A stretch of 64,000 nt of DNA from Oscillospiraceae bacterium (lineage in GTDB: Bacteria > Bacillota > Clostridia > Oscillospirales > Ruminococcaceae): positions 62,001-126,000 of the forward strand of contig JAJQHD010000037.1 of the NCBI GenBank assembly GCA_021199855.1. Direction: 5' to 3'. Both the position numbers and the translations under genes were made by a program. Below the pieces are notes generated by a model. That model was given only the letters and a program-made list of their open reading frames with translations. It had not been told where the DNA came from and made no database searches. Position 1 is the stretch's first letter; the number at the start of each line of letters is the position of its first letter. Shown here one piece after another: positions 1 through 7,127 of this stretch.

Positions 1-38
1 ATCATATCATCTAACTGTACTCGTCTTTTCTCTTTCAT
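1..38 (-). CDS. Partial gene start at the left window edge
   Basis: An ATG at 36-38 is preceded by a GAGGTAGGAT Shine-Dalgarno stretch and opens a frame reading MKEKRRVQLDDM before the window ends. It begins 12 bases after the stop of the receiver-like gene at 51-440 and is probably co-transcribed with it and the permease at 445-3132. Twelve residues are too few to assign a family; it does not look like the usual N-terminus of an ABC ATPase, but that cannot be excluded. Confidence 0.5.
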   Translation of the reverse strand, partial: MKEKRRVQLDDM

Positions 39-50
39 ATCCTACCTCGC

Positions 51-440
51 TTATTCCATATTAAGGGAGACAAACATATCGTGAATCAGCGAATCAACCG
101 AAAGCTGAGAAGTATAGCATTTGTAAACTCCCAAGCCGGTAAGCCTGTCCATCATCTCACGCTCGGAACCGAAATCGGTGAATACCATCGCCAGAATCAC
201 AATCTCAGAACCAAGCTCTTTGATTTTCCGTACCAGTTCAAAGATGTCATAAGCCTTGCCGTTAGAGATAAAGACAATCTGCGGGTGGAGCTCCGCCACT
301 TTGCCCATAATATCTTCTTTCGCACTGACACGGTCAAACTCATATGTGTCCGGCACCTCGTTCTCAATCAGGTCACTTATGGTTATCGCTCCCTTTTTGA
401 CCTTCTTCTCCTGAATAAATAGTACTTTGATTTTGTCCAT
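51..440 (-). CDS. Receiver-like (CheY-fold) single-domain protein without the phospho-acceptor Asp
   Basis: Small cytoplasmic protein of 129 residues starting MDKIKVLFIQ. The alternation of hydrophobic strands (KVLFIQ, QIVFIS, EIVILAMV, GVYKCY) with amphipathic helices resembles a response-regulator receiver domain. At the end of the third strand, where receivers carry the phosphorylated Asp, the sequence reads IVFISNG, so phosphotransfer is unlikely. I chose ATG 440 over the in-frame GTG at 458 because GAGGAT lies at a usable distance upstream and the GTG would overlap the permease gene. It starts 4 bases after the stop of the permease gene at 445-3132, so the two are probably translated together. 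No output domain is present. It could instead be a CpaE-like N-terminal fragment; the assignment rests on fold pattern only. Confidence 0.55.
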   Translation of the reverse strand: MDKIKVLFIQEKKVKKGAITISDLIENEVPDTYEFDRVSAKEDIMGKVAELHPQIVFISNGKAYDIFELVRKIKELGSEIVILAMVFTDFGSEREMMDRLTGLGVYKCYTSQLSVDSLIHDMFVSLNME

Positions 441-444
441 ATTT

Positions 445-3132
445 TTATCTATCCTCACGAAGCATTTCCATGATGGAATACTTATTAATACTCAGCTTCG
501 AGCCGAAGCAGATTGCAAATGTGATCAGAAACACTATAATCAGTATACAAATTAATACCGACATTGTCAAACCATATCCCGCCAGCGTTGTGAACATCGT
601 CCCGAGCACCGTAATCGGACTTGAACCTTCTGCAATAATCGAAATGTTCATCACGAGATAATACACAAGATAGCTTCCAATTGCTATAGCAATAGACACA
701 ATGCTTCTGACAACCGCTCGCCGTGCAAGCTCAAAATTCCTTTGCCGCTTCGACATGCCGATTGCCTGCAAGATGCCATAACGCCGTTTTTCGCTGTCAG
801 TCTCAAGTCGCAATGTGCTTACAAGTATCAGAAGCACAACAATCGTTATGCACACGCCGCTTATCATGGTCATAATCATTGATTGCTGATATACTTGTGC
901 ATTGGCATTGTTAATCTCACGGAAGTTATAGAGCTTGTAATATGTAGCTTCAAATGGTCCCCCAGTAAGAGTGGAGGATTTATACACTATCTGGGAGAGT
1001 AGCTTTGTCACTGCAGTATCCACTCCGAGATCTCCTGCGTTCAAGTTAGTGAAGATGAAGCCCTGATTATATCCGACCTCCTGCTGTCCACGCAAAAATC
1101 TTTCGTTTTCAATCCACCATTGTGTGCCCTCGGGAATCTGGTCGACAATCTCCTGCAGAACCGGCAGAGCGCAGATTACGTAGTAGTTGTAGTTCTCAAT
1201 CGAGTATCTGTCGGAGCGGTCGTACTGAAGTAGCGAAACAAGTGTCTCATCGCTCTCAATAAGCTGAACAGCACCGATATTTACATCGACACTCACAAGC
1301 CCCGAGCTCTCAAAAATGCTTTCATCAAGAGTTGTATTGCCGTGCGCACTGTGATAACTGTCGAAATGGTTGTAATCTATTGAGATTGTAATATCTGAGT
1401 TTTCTTCCGGAACAACTGAAACAGCCTCACTTTCAGTCACATACATTGTTACTGTTTCGCCGGTGCTCACATTGATGGCTTCCATTTCGTAGTATGTGCC
1501 GTCTATTCTATCAGCAGCAATCTGGACTATAACGCTTTCTCCGCTCTCATAGGCTTCCTGGTCAACGCCGGTTGTGTCAACATACCTCTGCAGGTCATCC
1601 CAGTCCATAGTGATAGCAACCACAGAATCGCCGGACTCTTCATCAGAGGTGGTTACATATGTGTAAAAGTCATTGAACCCAACAAAATCGGTGACGCCCT
1701 CAAGCGAAAGAAACTCATCTTCATAATCGGACAAATCAGGAAGAGAGAATTCGTTTCTTAAAAAAGTTCCGTCCATTTCACTGATGTAATAAGACCAGAG
1801 CGAAGTCCAATAGTTATACTCGCTCACCGGTTCTGCAAGGTTCACAGTCGTAAACACTGCCGAAATACACAGAAGCGTTGCCATAAGCATGATTAAAGCT
1901 CTTCTGAAACCGACAACGACTTTGTTCTTGCTTCTCTGCATACCCATTCTGCCAGTCAAAGGAGTTGAGAGTGCCACTTGGAAAGTGATCATTCTGACGG
2001 CTAATATTCCCATGAGCCATAAAGCAAGTGCAGTCAAAAGATAATTCCATGGAATACTGACGGCAACGTCAACAGAGCCGGAATATACACTCACGCTGAG
2101 TAAAAGTTTGATTCCCAGGAATCCTAAAAGTATGCCAAGCAAGATTGCCGGAATCGCAAGCATAAGGGTTTCCAAGAGAATAAGAAATCTTAATTGCCAT
2201 TTTGAGCCGCCGATACTGCGGAATCTGACAATTCGCTTGACTTCTACCTGCATCTGCAAAATGTATATCATGACAACTGCAAGTATAGTTATCGCAAGAA
2301 TAAGCACCAGATAAACCATATTTGTCTGTGCTGCTTCGCTTTCCATCTTGATAACTGAATTTATGGTGCAGATTCTGATTGCCGAGCCTTCACGGGTATT
2401 GTAAAGGTATTTGTTCACATCCGTTTCAACGCCACTCTCCATGCCGGATTTGACAGTGAAGAAATAGGTTGTTTCTGTGCTTAGGCTAGTGATTTCGCCA
2501 AGAGATTTTTCTGCTTCAGCAAGAATGTCCGCCATCGCTTCTTCCGAGATAATAGCTGTGTTCAATGTTGCATCGATGTCCCAAAGCCCCGTATATTCGC
2601 TTATAACGCCGACAACATTAAATGTTCTTTCAACAGTGACAGAATTGCTGTCATTCTTGAATGTCCATTGCATAGTTATATTTGATCCGGTGGTTGCACC
2701 GTAGCCGACCTTGTTCAGCGACGCCGCCTCGATGGCGATTTCATCTGAGCCGCTCGGCATATGCCCGCTTTCAAGCCTGATGCCCATGTCGACAAGGCTT
2801 TCGTCAGCTGTTCCTATCTTGAGCGAGCCTTGTGAAATCCCTCCGACCATAACCGAAGCCGTGCCGTAATTGACGCTTGTACCAACTTCATCAACCCAGT
2901 CTTCACTTTCAAGATATTCAAGATCACTGTCGATGCCGTCAGAAATCGCACCGTACCAACTGCCATAGGTGTCATAACGGAGCTGTGAGTTGGTTTCGGC
3001 GATGCTTGAAGTGTAACTTAAGAGTATAATTGCAAAAGTGAACGATATGAGCAGGACGAAGAAGATAAGAAGCGATTGCCGCCTTCTTCGTTTTATGCCT
3101 TCAAAGGCAAGGGAAAATATAGTTTTCAGCAT
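445..3132 (-). CDS. FtsX/MacB-type ABC transporter permease, array member 1
   Basis: Integral membrane permease of 895 residues. TM1 is at about 19-41, a first extracytoplasmic MacB-PCD-like domain at 45-265, and TM segments at about 271-294, 316-346 and 361-388. The first FtsX coupling loop is RIVRFRSIGGSK (about 300-311) and the cytoplasmic motif STPLTGRMGM is near 390. TM5 at about 411-431 is followed by a very large second extracytoplasmic domain (432-735) and a second FtsX module with LQAIGMSKRQRN. The C-terminus is MEMLREDR, shared by all array members except 7128-9602, which has MEMLHEDR. It closely resembles the permease at 14687-17392, including an ectodomain block containing RFLRGQQEVGYNQGF. 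It has its own promoter (3176-3204) and AAGGAG site and is followed by a receiver-like gene. No ATPase partner is visible. In this family such permeases export or sense peptides or envelope stress; the substrate here is unknown. Confidence 0.85.
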   Translation of the reverse strand: MLKTIFSLAFEGIKRRRRQSLLIFFVLLISFTFAIILLSYTSSIAETNSQLRYDTYGSWYGAISDGIDSDLEYLESEDWVDEVGTSVNYGTASVMVGGISQGSLKIGTADESLVDMGIRLESGHMPSGSDEIAIEAASLNKVGYGATTGSNITMQWTFKNDSNSVTVERTFNVVGVISEYTGLWDIDATLNTAIISEEAMADILAEAEKSLGEITSLSTETTYFFTVKSGMESGVETDVNKYLYNTREGSAIRICTINSVIKMESEAAQTNMVYLVLILAITILAVVMIYILQMQVEVKRIVRFRSIGGSKWQLRFLILLETLMLAIPAILLGILLGFLGIKLLLSVSVYSGSVDVAVSIPWNYLLTALALWLMGILAVRMITFQVALSTPLTGRMGMQRSKNKVVVGFRRALIMLMATLLCISAVFTTVNLAEPVSEYNYWTSLWSYYISEMDGTFLRNEFSLPDLSDYEDEFLSLEGVTDFVGFNDFYTYVTTSDEESGDSVVAITMDWDDLQRYVDTTGVDQEAYESGESVIVQIAADRIDGTYYEMEAINVSTGETVTMYVTESEAVSVVPEENSDITISIDYNHFDSYHSAHGNTTLDESIFESSGLVSVDVNIGAVQLIESDETLVSLLQYDRSDRYSIENYNYYVICALPVLQEIVDQIPEGTQWWIENERFLRGQQEVGYNQGFIFTNLNAGDLGVDTAVTKLLSQIVYKSSTLTGGPFEATYYKLYNFREINNANAQVYQQSMIMTMISGVCITIVVLLILVSTLRLETDSEKRRYGILQAIGMSKRQRNFELARRAVVRSIVSIAIAIGSYLVYYLVMNISIIAEGSSPITVLGTMFTTLAGYGLTMSVLICILIIVFLITFAICFGSKLSINKYSIMEMLREDR

Positions 3133-3175
3133 GATTGTGTTTCTCCTTTTTTACAATCCGTTAAACGATAGTAAA

Positions 3176-3204
3176 AGTGTAACACAATTTTATATAAATG
3201 TCAA
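3176..3204 (-). promoter_or_regulatory. Sigma-A-type promoter of permease 1
   Basis: TTGACA (3199-3204), a 17-nt spacer and TACACT (3176-3181) on the minus strand, with a TG just upstream of the -10. It lies 44 nt before the start at 3132. Confidence 0.75.
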
Positions 3205-3245
3205 CATAGTTCTACAGAAATTTCCACATTTTTTTACATAAGCCA

Positions 3246-3281
3246 TTACAAATAAAAAAGCCCGGTTTTGCACCGGGCTTT
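3246..3281 (-). terminator. Rho-independent terminator after gpmI
   Basis: A 10-bp perfect stem (AAAGCCCGGT / ACCGGGCTTT, 3257-3266 and 3272-3281) with a 5-nt loop is followed on the minus strand by TTTTTTATTTG. It closes the pgk-tpiA-gpmI operon ahead of the permease 1 promoter. Confidence 0.85.
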
Positions 3282-3303
3282 ACTCAAATTCAGAATGTAC
3301 AGA

Positions 3304-4872
3304 TTAAATCATGCTCTCTTCCCAGCAATCAGGAGGAGTGAGACCGAAGAAGGTTGCTACTGTCGGAGCGACATTGGCAAGACCGAAATTGCCTTCCTTG
3401 ATTCTCCAGTCGTGGTCGTTATCATAGATAATGAACGAAACAGGGTTCAAGGAGTGTGCGGTTCTGACCTGAATCTGACCCTTCTTGTTCTTTTCGAGCA
3501 TCTCATCGGCGTTGCCGTGGTCTGCGGTGATGAGAACGATGACTCCGAGCTCGTCTGCAACCTTCAGAACTCTTGCAATTCCGAGGTCGACAGACTCAAC
3601 ACCGGTGATGGTGGCATCGAGGTTTCCAGTGTGTCCGACCATGTCGCCGTTAGGATAGTTGCAACGAATGAAGTCGTACTTTCCACTGCGCATAGCGGCA
3701 ATGATGTCGTCGGTGATTTCGGCAGACTTCATCCACGGGCGCTCATCGAAGGGTACGTTGTCGGAAGGAATCTCCTTGAAAGTTTCGAGCTCTTCGGAGA
3801 ACTTTTTCGACTTGTTGCCGTTCCAGAAGTAGGTTACGTGACCGTACTTCTGGGTTTCGGAAACGGCATACTGCCTGAGACCATTTGCAACCAGAAGCTC
3901 GGAAAGAGTATTCTTAATTTCCGGAGGATTAACAAGGAACTTCTCAGGAAGCTTCAAATCTCCGTCGTACTGGAGCATACCGGCATAGACGACATCCGGC
4001 TTCTCTCCCCTGTCGAAGGCGGTAAAGTCCTTATTGTCAAATGCCATCGAAATTTCGAGAGCACGGTCGCCTCTGAAGTTGTAGAGGATGACAGAGTCGC
4101 CGTCCTTGATTTTTCCGACCGGCTCGCCATTCTCGGCGATTACGAATGCGGGCAAATCCTGGTCGATTACGCCGTCGATTTCGCTTCTATAAGTCTCAAT
4201 AGCCTCTTTTGCTGAAGAGAACTGTCTTCCCTGTCCGTGAACGTGGATGTTCCAACCGACTTCAACCATGCCCCAGTTAGCCTGATATCTGTCCATTGTA
4301 ATTTTCATTCTTCCGCCGCCGGAAGCAATCCTGGCGTCGAAAGTAGAATCATTGAGAGAAGCAAGCAAAGTTTCGAGCTCATCGACATAGACGAGTGCTG
4401 AGGTAGCGGGAACATCTCTTCCGTCGAGAAGGATGTGGCATCTTACATGCTCTACTCCGCACTCTTTTGCCCTGATAATCATCTGCTTCAGATGGGAGAT
4501 GTTTGAGTGGACGTTACCGTCAGACAAAAGTCCCAGGAAGTGTAGAGTCGAATGGTGGGACTTGCAGTTATCTACGAGCTCATTCCATGTATCAGATTCA
4601 AACATTTTGCCAGATTCGATGGACTCGTTTACGAGCTTTGCACCCTGAGAGTAAATCTGACCGCAACCTAAAGCATTGTGACCGACCTCGGAATTGCCCA
4701 TATCGTCGTCAGAAGGAAGTCCGACAGCGGTACCGTGAGCTTTGAGTCGGGTATTTGGACGCTCTTTGAGGAGCTTATCTAAGTTCGGTGTATTTGCAAG
4801 TGTTACGGCATCTCCGAGACCGGTCTTTGAGAAGCCAACACCGTCCATAACTATGAGTAAAACAGGTTTCAT
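3304..4872 (-). CDS. gpmI: 2,3-bisphosphoglycerate-independent phosphoglycerate mutase
   Basis: Interconverts 3- and 2-phosphoglycerate in lower glycolysis; a cytoplasmic two-metal (Mn2+) enzyme of the alkaline phosphatase superfamily. The 522-residue protein has the metal Asp in VMDGVG (D10), the catalytic Ser in DMGNSEVGH (S61), LLDGRDVP, a DRYQANW block, KYGHVTYFWNGN and TADHGNADEM near the C-terminus. The length is slightly above the usual 510 or so. I chose ATG 4872, preceded by AAAGGAG at good spacing; an upstream in-frame TTG (4890) would overlap tpiA. It is the last gene of the pgk-tpiA-gpmI operon, 14 nt after tpiA and before a strong terminator. Confidence 0.95.
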   Translation of the reverse strand: MKPVLLIVMDGVGFSKTGLGDAVTLANTPNLDKLLKERPNTRLKAHGTAVGLPSDDDMGNSEVGHNALGCGQIYSQGAKLVNESIESGKMFESDTWNELVDNCKSHHSTLHFLGLLSDGNVHSNISHLKQMIIRAKECGVEHVRCHILLDGRDVPATSALVYVDELETLLASLNDSTFDARIASGGGRMKITMDRYQANWGMVEVGWNIHVHGQGRQFSSAKEAIETYRSEIDGVIDQDLPAFVIAENGEPVGKIKDGDSVILYNFRGDRALEISMAFDNKDFTAFDRGEKPDVVYAGMLQYDGDLKLPEKFLVNPPEIKNTLSELLVANGLRQYAVSETQKYGHVTYFWNGNKSKKFSEELETFKEIPSDNVPFDERPWMKSAEITDDIIAAMRSGKYDFIRCNYPNGDMVGHTGNLDATITGVESVDLGIARVLKVADELGVIVLITADHGNADEMLEKNKKGQIQVRTAHSLNPVSFIIYDNDHDWRIKEGNFGLANVAPTVATFFGLTPPDCWEESMI

Positions 4873-4886
4873 TCGCCATGCTCCTT

Positions 4887-5657
4887 TCAACCGTTGGTTG
4901 CGGCGTTAATGATTGTCGCAAAGTCGGGAGCTTTGAGGGAAGCACCGCCGATAAGTCCGCCGTCAACATTGGTCTTGGAAAGAAGCTCTACCGCATTTCC
5001 TGCGTTCATCGAGCCGCCATACTGGATAGTAATCTTCTCAGCGACATCTGCGCCATAGAGTCCAGCCAGAACATTTCTGATGAAAGCGCAGACCTCCTCT
5101 GCCTGGTCGGCGGTTGCGGTCTTTCCGGTTCCGATTGCCCATACAGGCTCGTAAGCGATGATGCAGTTCATAAGCTCATCAGCAGAAATTCCTGCGAAGT
5201 CAAGCTTAATCTGACGGGAAATTACTTCCTCTGTGATGCCCGCTTCTCTCTCCCAGAGAAGCTCACCGACGCAAACAATGGGCTTGAGTCCAGCTTCGAG
5301 AGCTGCTTTGGTTCGCTTGTTTACAGTCTCATCGGTTTCGCCAAAGTACTGTCTGCGCTCGCTGTGACCGAGAACAACATACTCTACTCCGACTTCCTTG
5401 AGCATATCTGCACTGATTTCACCAGTGTATGCACCAGACTTTGCAAAGTGGCAGTTCTGAGCGCCGACCTTAATATTGGTGCCAGCAGTAAGTCTTACAG
5501 CGGTTTCAAGGTTTGTGAACGGAACGCAGATTACTACTTCACAGCCTGCATTTTCACAGAGAGGCTTCAAATCGGTGATAAGAGTCTCGGCTTCGGGACG
5601 AGTCTTATTCATCTTCCAGTTGCCGGCGATAACCGCACGGCGAATATCTTTTTTCAT
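4887..5657 (-). CDS. tpiA: Triose-phosphate isomerase
   Basis: Interconverts dihydroxyacetone phosphate and glyceraldehyde-3-phosphate; a cytoplasmic TIM-barrel dimer. The 256-residue sequence has all catalytic residues: AGNWKMN (N13, K15), the electrophile in GHSERR (H98), the base in AYEPVWAIGTGKT (E170, with the flexible lid), and phosphate-binding GGSMNAGN and GGLIGGASL. The length is normal. The start at 5657 has AAAGGA upstream. It is the middle gene of the operon; a GC-rich hairpin lies in the 70-nt gap after pgk. Confidence 0.97.
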   Translation of the reverse strand: MKKDIRRAVIAGNWKMNKTRPEAETLITDLKPLCENAGCEVVICVPFTNLETAVRLTAGTNIKVGAQNCHFAKSGAYTGEISADMLKEVGVEYVVLGHSERRQYFGETDETVNKRTKAALEAGLKPIVCVGELLWEREAGITEEVISRQIKLDFAGISADELMNCIIAYEPVWAIGTGKTATADQAEEVCAFIRNVLAGLYGADVAEKITIQYGGSMNAGNAVELLSKTNVDGGLIGGASLKAPDFATIINAATNG

Positions 5658-5688
5658 GAAAACAATCCTTTCAAAATGTATTACAGAC

Positions 5689-5713
5689 GGAGCGGAACTT
5701 GACGCTCCGCTCC
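5689..5713 (-). other. Intercistronic hairpin between pgk and tpiA
   Basis: GGAGCGGA / TCCGCTCC (5689-5696, 5706-5713) forms an 8-bp perfect stem with a 9-nt loop in the pgk-tpiA gap. No U-tract follows on the minus strand, so it is not a normal terminator. An mRNA-processing or stability element is possible (inference). Confidence 0.45.
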
Positions 5714-5727
5714 ATAAAGGGTTTCAA

Positions 5728-6951
5728 TTACTTGTCGGCGATAACGTCGATTCCGGGAAGAACCTTGCCTTCGAGGTATTCAAGAGAAGCTCCGCCACCG
5801 GTGGAGATGTGGGTCATCTTGTCGGCAAAACCGAGGTTAATGACAGCTGCAGCAGAGTCGCCACCGCCGATTACGGTTGTAGCGTCAGTCTCAGCAAGAG
5901 CCTTTGCAACAGAGAGTGTTCCCTTTGCCAAAGTCGGATTCTCGAATACACCCATAGGTCCGTTCCAGACAACAGTCTTTGCAGTGTGAACTTCGTTAGC
6001 GAAGAGCTCAGCGGTCTTCGGTCCGATATCAAGACCCATGCAATCAGCGGGAATATTGTGAGAATCTACGACAGTAGTCTCAATCTCGCCGTCGATAGGA
6101 TCAGGGAAGGACTTTGCAACAACGGTATCAATCGGGAGAAGAAGCTTCTTACCCATAGACTCAGCCTTATCGAGCATCTCCTTGCAGTAGGAAAGCTTTT
6201 CGTCGTCTACGAGAGAAGTGCCGATTTCATAGCCTTCAGCTTTAAGGAAGGTATAAGCCATGCCGCCGCCGATGATAAGCGTATCGCACTTTTCGAGGAG
6301 GTTAGAGATAACATTGAGCTTGTCTGCAACCTTTGCGCCGCCGAGAATAGCAACGAAAGGTCTTACAGGGTTCTCAACTGCGTTGCCGAGATATGTGATT
6401 TCCTTCTGCATGAGGTATCCAACAGCAGTCTCTTTAACAAACTTTGTGACACCTGCAGTGGAAGCATGAGCTCTGTGAGCAGAGCCGAAAGCATCCATTA
6501 CGAATACTTCGTCGTCAACCAGATCTGCGAGTTCTTTAGAGAAGCCTTCACCGTTCTTGGTTTCTTCGTTGCCACGGAATCTTGTGTTTTCGAGAACGAC
6601 GATTTCGCCCTCATTCATTTCAGCTACTGCCTTCTTGGCATTCTCGCCTACTACTTCGTCATCCTTAGCAAATGTGACCTTTGTGCCCTCCATGAGTTCT
6701 GCAAGTCTTTCAGCCGCGGGCTTGAGAGAGAACTTGTCCTCGGGACCATTCTTCGGCTTGCCGAGGTGAGAGCAAAGTACAACTTTGCCACCGTCCGCAA
6801 CTAACTTCTTGATAGTGGGAAGAGCCGCTGTGATTCTGTTGTCGTTGGTGATAACGCCGTCTTTAAGCGGTACATTGAAGTCAACTCTTACGAGAACCTT
6901 CTTTCCCTTCACACTGATGTCGTCAATACTGACCTTGTTTAATCCTGCCAT
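5728..6951 (-). CDS. pgk: Phosphoglycerate kinase
   Basis: Transfers phosphate from 1,3-bisphosphoglycerate to ADP, a substrate-level ATP step of glycolysis; cytoplasmic, with two Rossmann-like lobes. The 407-residue sequence shows the N-lobe substrate motif VRVDFNVPL, a [12 protein letters not shown] segment, the hinge-region [10 protein letters not shown], and the nucleotide-lobe motifs GGGDSAAAV and [13 protein letters not shown]. The length is typical. The start at 6951 follows AAAGGAG. It is the first gene of the pgk-tpiA-gpmI operon, with a promoter at 7012-7040. A neighbouring gapA, common in Clostridia, is not in this window. Confidence 0.97.
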   Translation of the reverse strand: MAGLNKVSIDDISVKGKKVLVRVDFNVPLKDGVITNDNRITAALPTIKKLVADGGKVVLCSHLGKPKNGPEDKFSLKPAAERLAELMEGTKVTFAKDDEVVGENAKKAVAEMNEGEIVVLENTRFRGNEETKNGEGFSKELADLVDDEVFVMDAFGSAHRAHASTAGVTKFVKETAVGYLMQKEITYLGNAVENPVRPFVAILGGAKVADKLNVISNLLEKCDTLIIGGGMAYTFLKAEGYEIGTSLVDDEKLSYCKEMLDKAESMGKKLLLPIDTVVAKSFPDPIDGEIETTVVDSHNIPADCMGLDIGPKTAELFANEVHTAKTVVWNGPMGVFENPTLAKGTLSVAKALAETDATTVIGGGDSAAAVINLGFADKMTHISTGGGASLEYLEGKVLPGIDVIADK

Positions 6952-7011
6952 TGAATATATCTCCTTTGCTTTTAATAATACTATTCAATGTCGCAATTAG
7001 CGACCATAGAT

Positions 7012-7040
7012 ATTATATAAAATTTCTCCGAAAATAGCAA
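7012..7040 (-). promoter_or_regulatory. Promoter of the pgk-tpiA-gpmI operon
   Basis: TTGCTA (7035-7040), 17 nt, TATAAT (7012-7017) on the minus strand, about 60 nt upstream of pgk. The leader between it and pgk is A+T-rich. An A+T-rich palindrome (7052-7072) lies between this promoter and the permease stop at 7128, without a U-tract. Confidence 0.75.
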
Positions 7041-7127
7041 TAGGTAACCCCGAATTTTTCCAAGAAAAATTCCGCCGAAGACCACTTTTTGTGTAAAAAT
7101 AAGGTTGTCGTCGGAATATATTGAGCT

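Noticed and set aside
3268..4215. 315-codon open frame antisense to gpmI
   Set aside because: Starts inside the gpmI terminator and has no ribosome-binding site; a shadow of the gpmI codons.
4878..5702. 274-codon open frame antisense to tpiA
   Set aside because: Shadow of tpiA with low-complexity composition and no recognisable domain.
5476..6804. 442-codon open frame antisense to pgk and tpiA on the plus strand
   Set aside because: It lies wholly opposite two certain glycolytic genes; its translation shows no family motif and the opening is explained by codon bias of the real genes.
7052..7072. A+T-rich palindrome between pgk promoter and permease 2 as a terminator
   Set aside because: The stem is weak and not followed by a U-tract; I could not support a terminator after permease 2.
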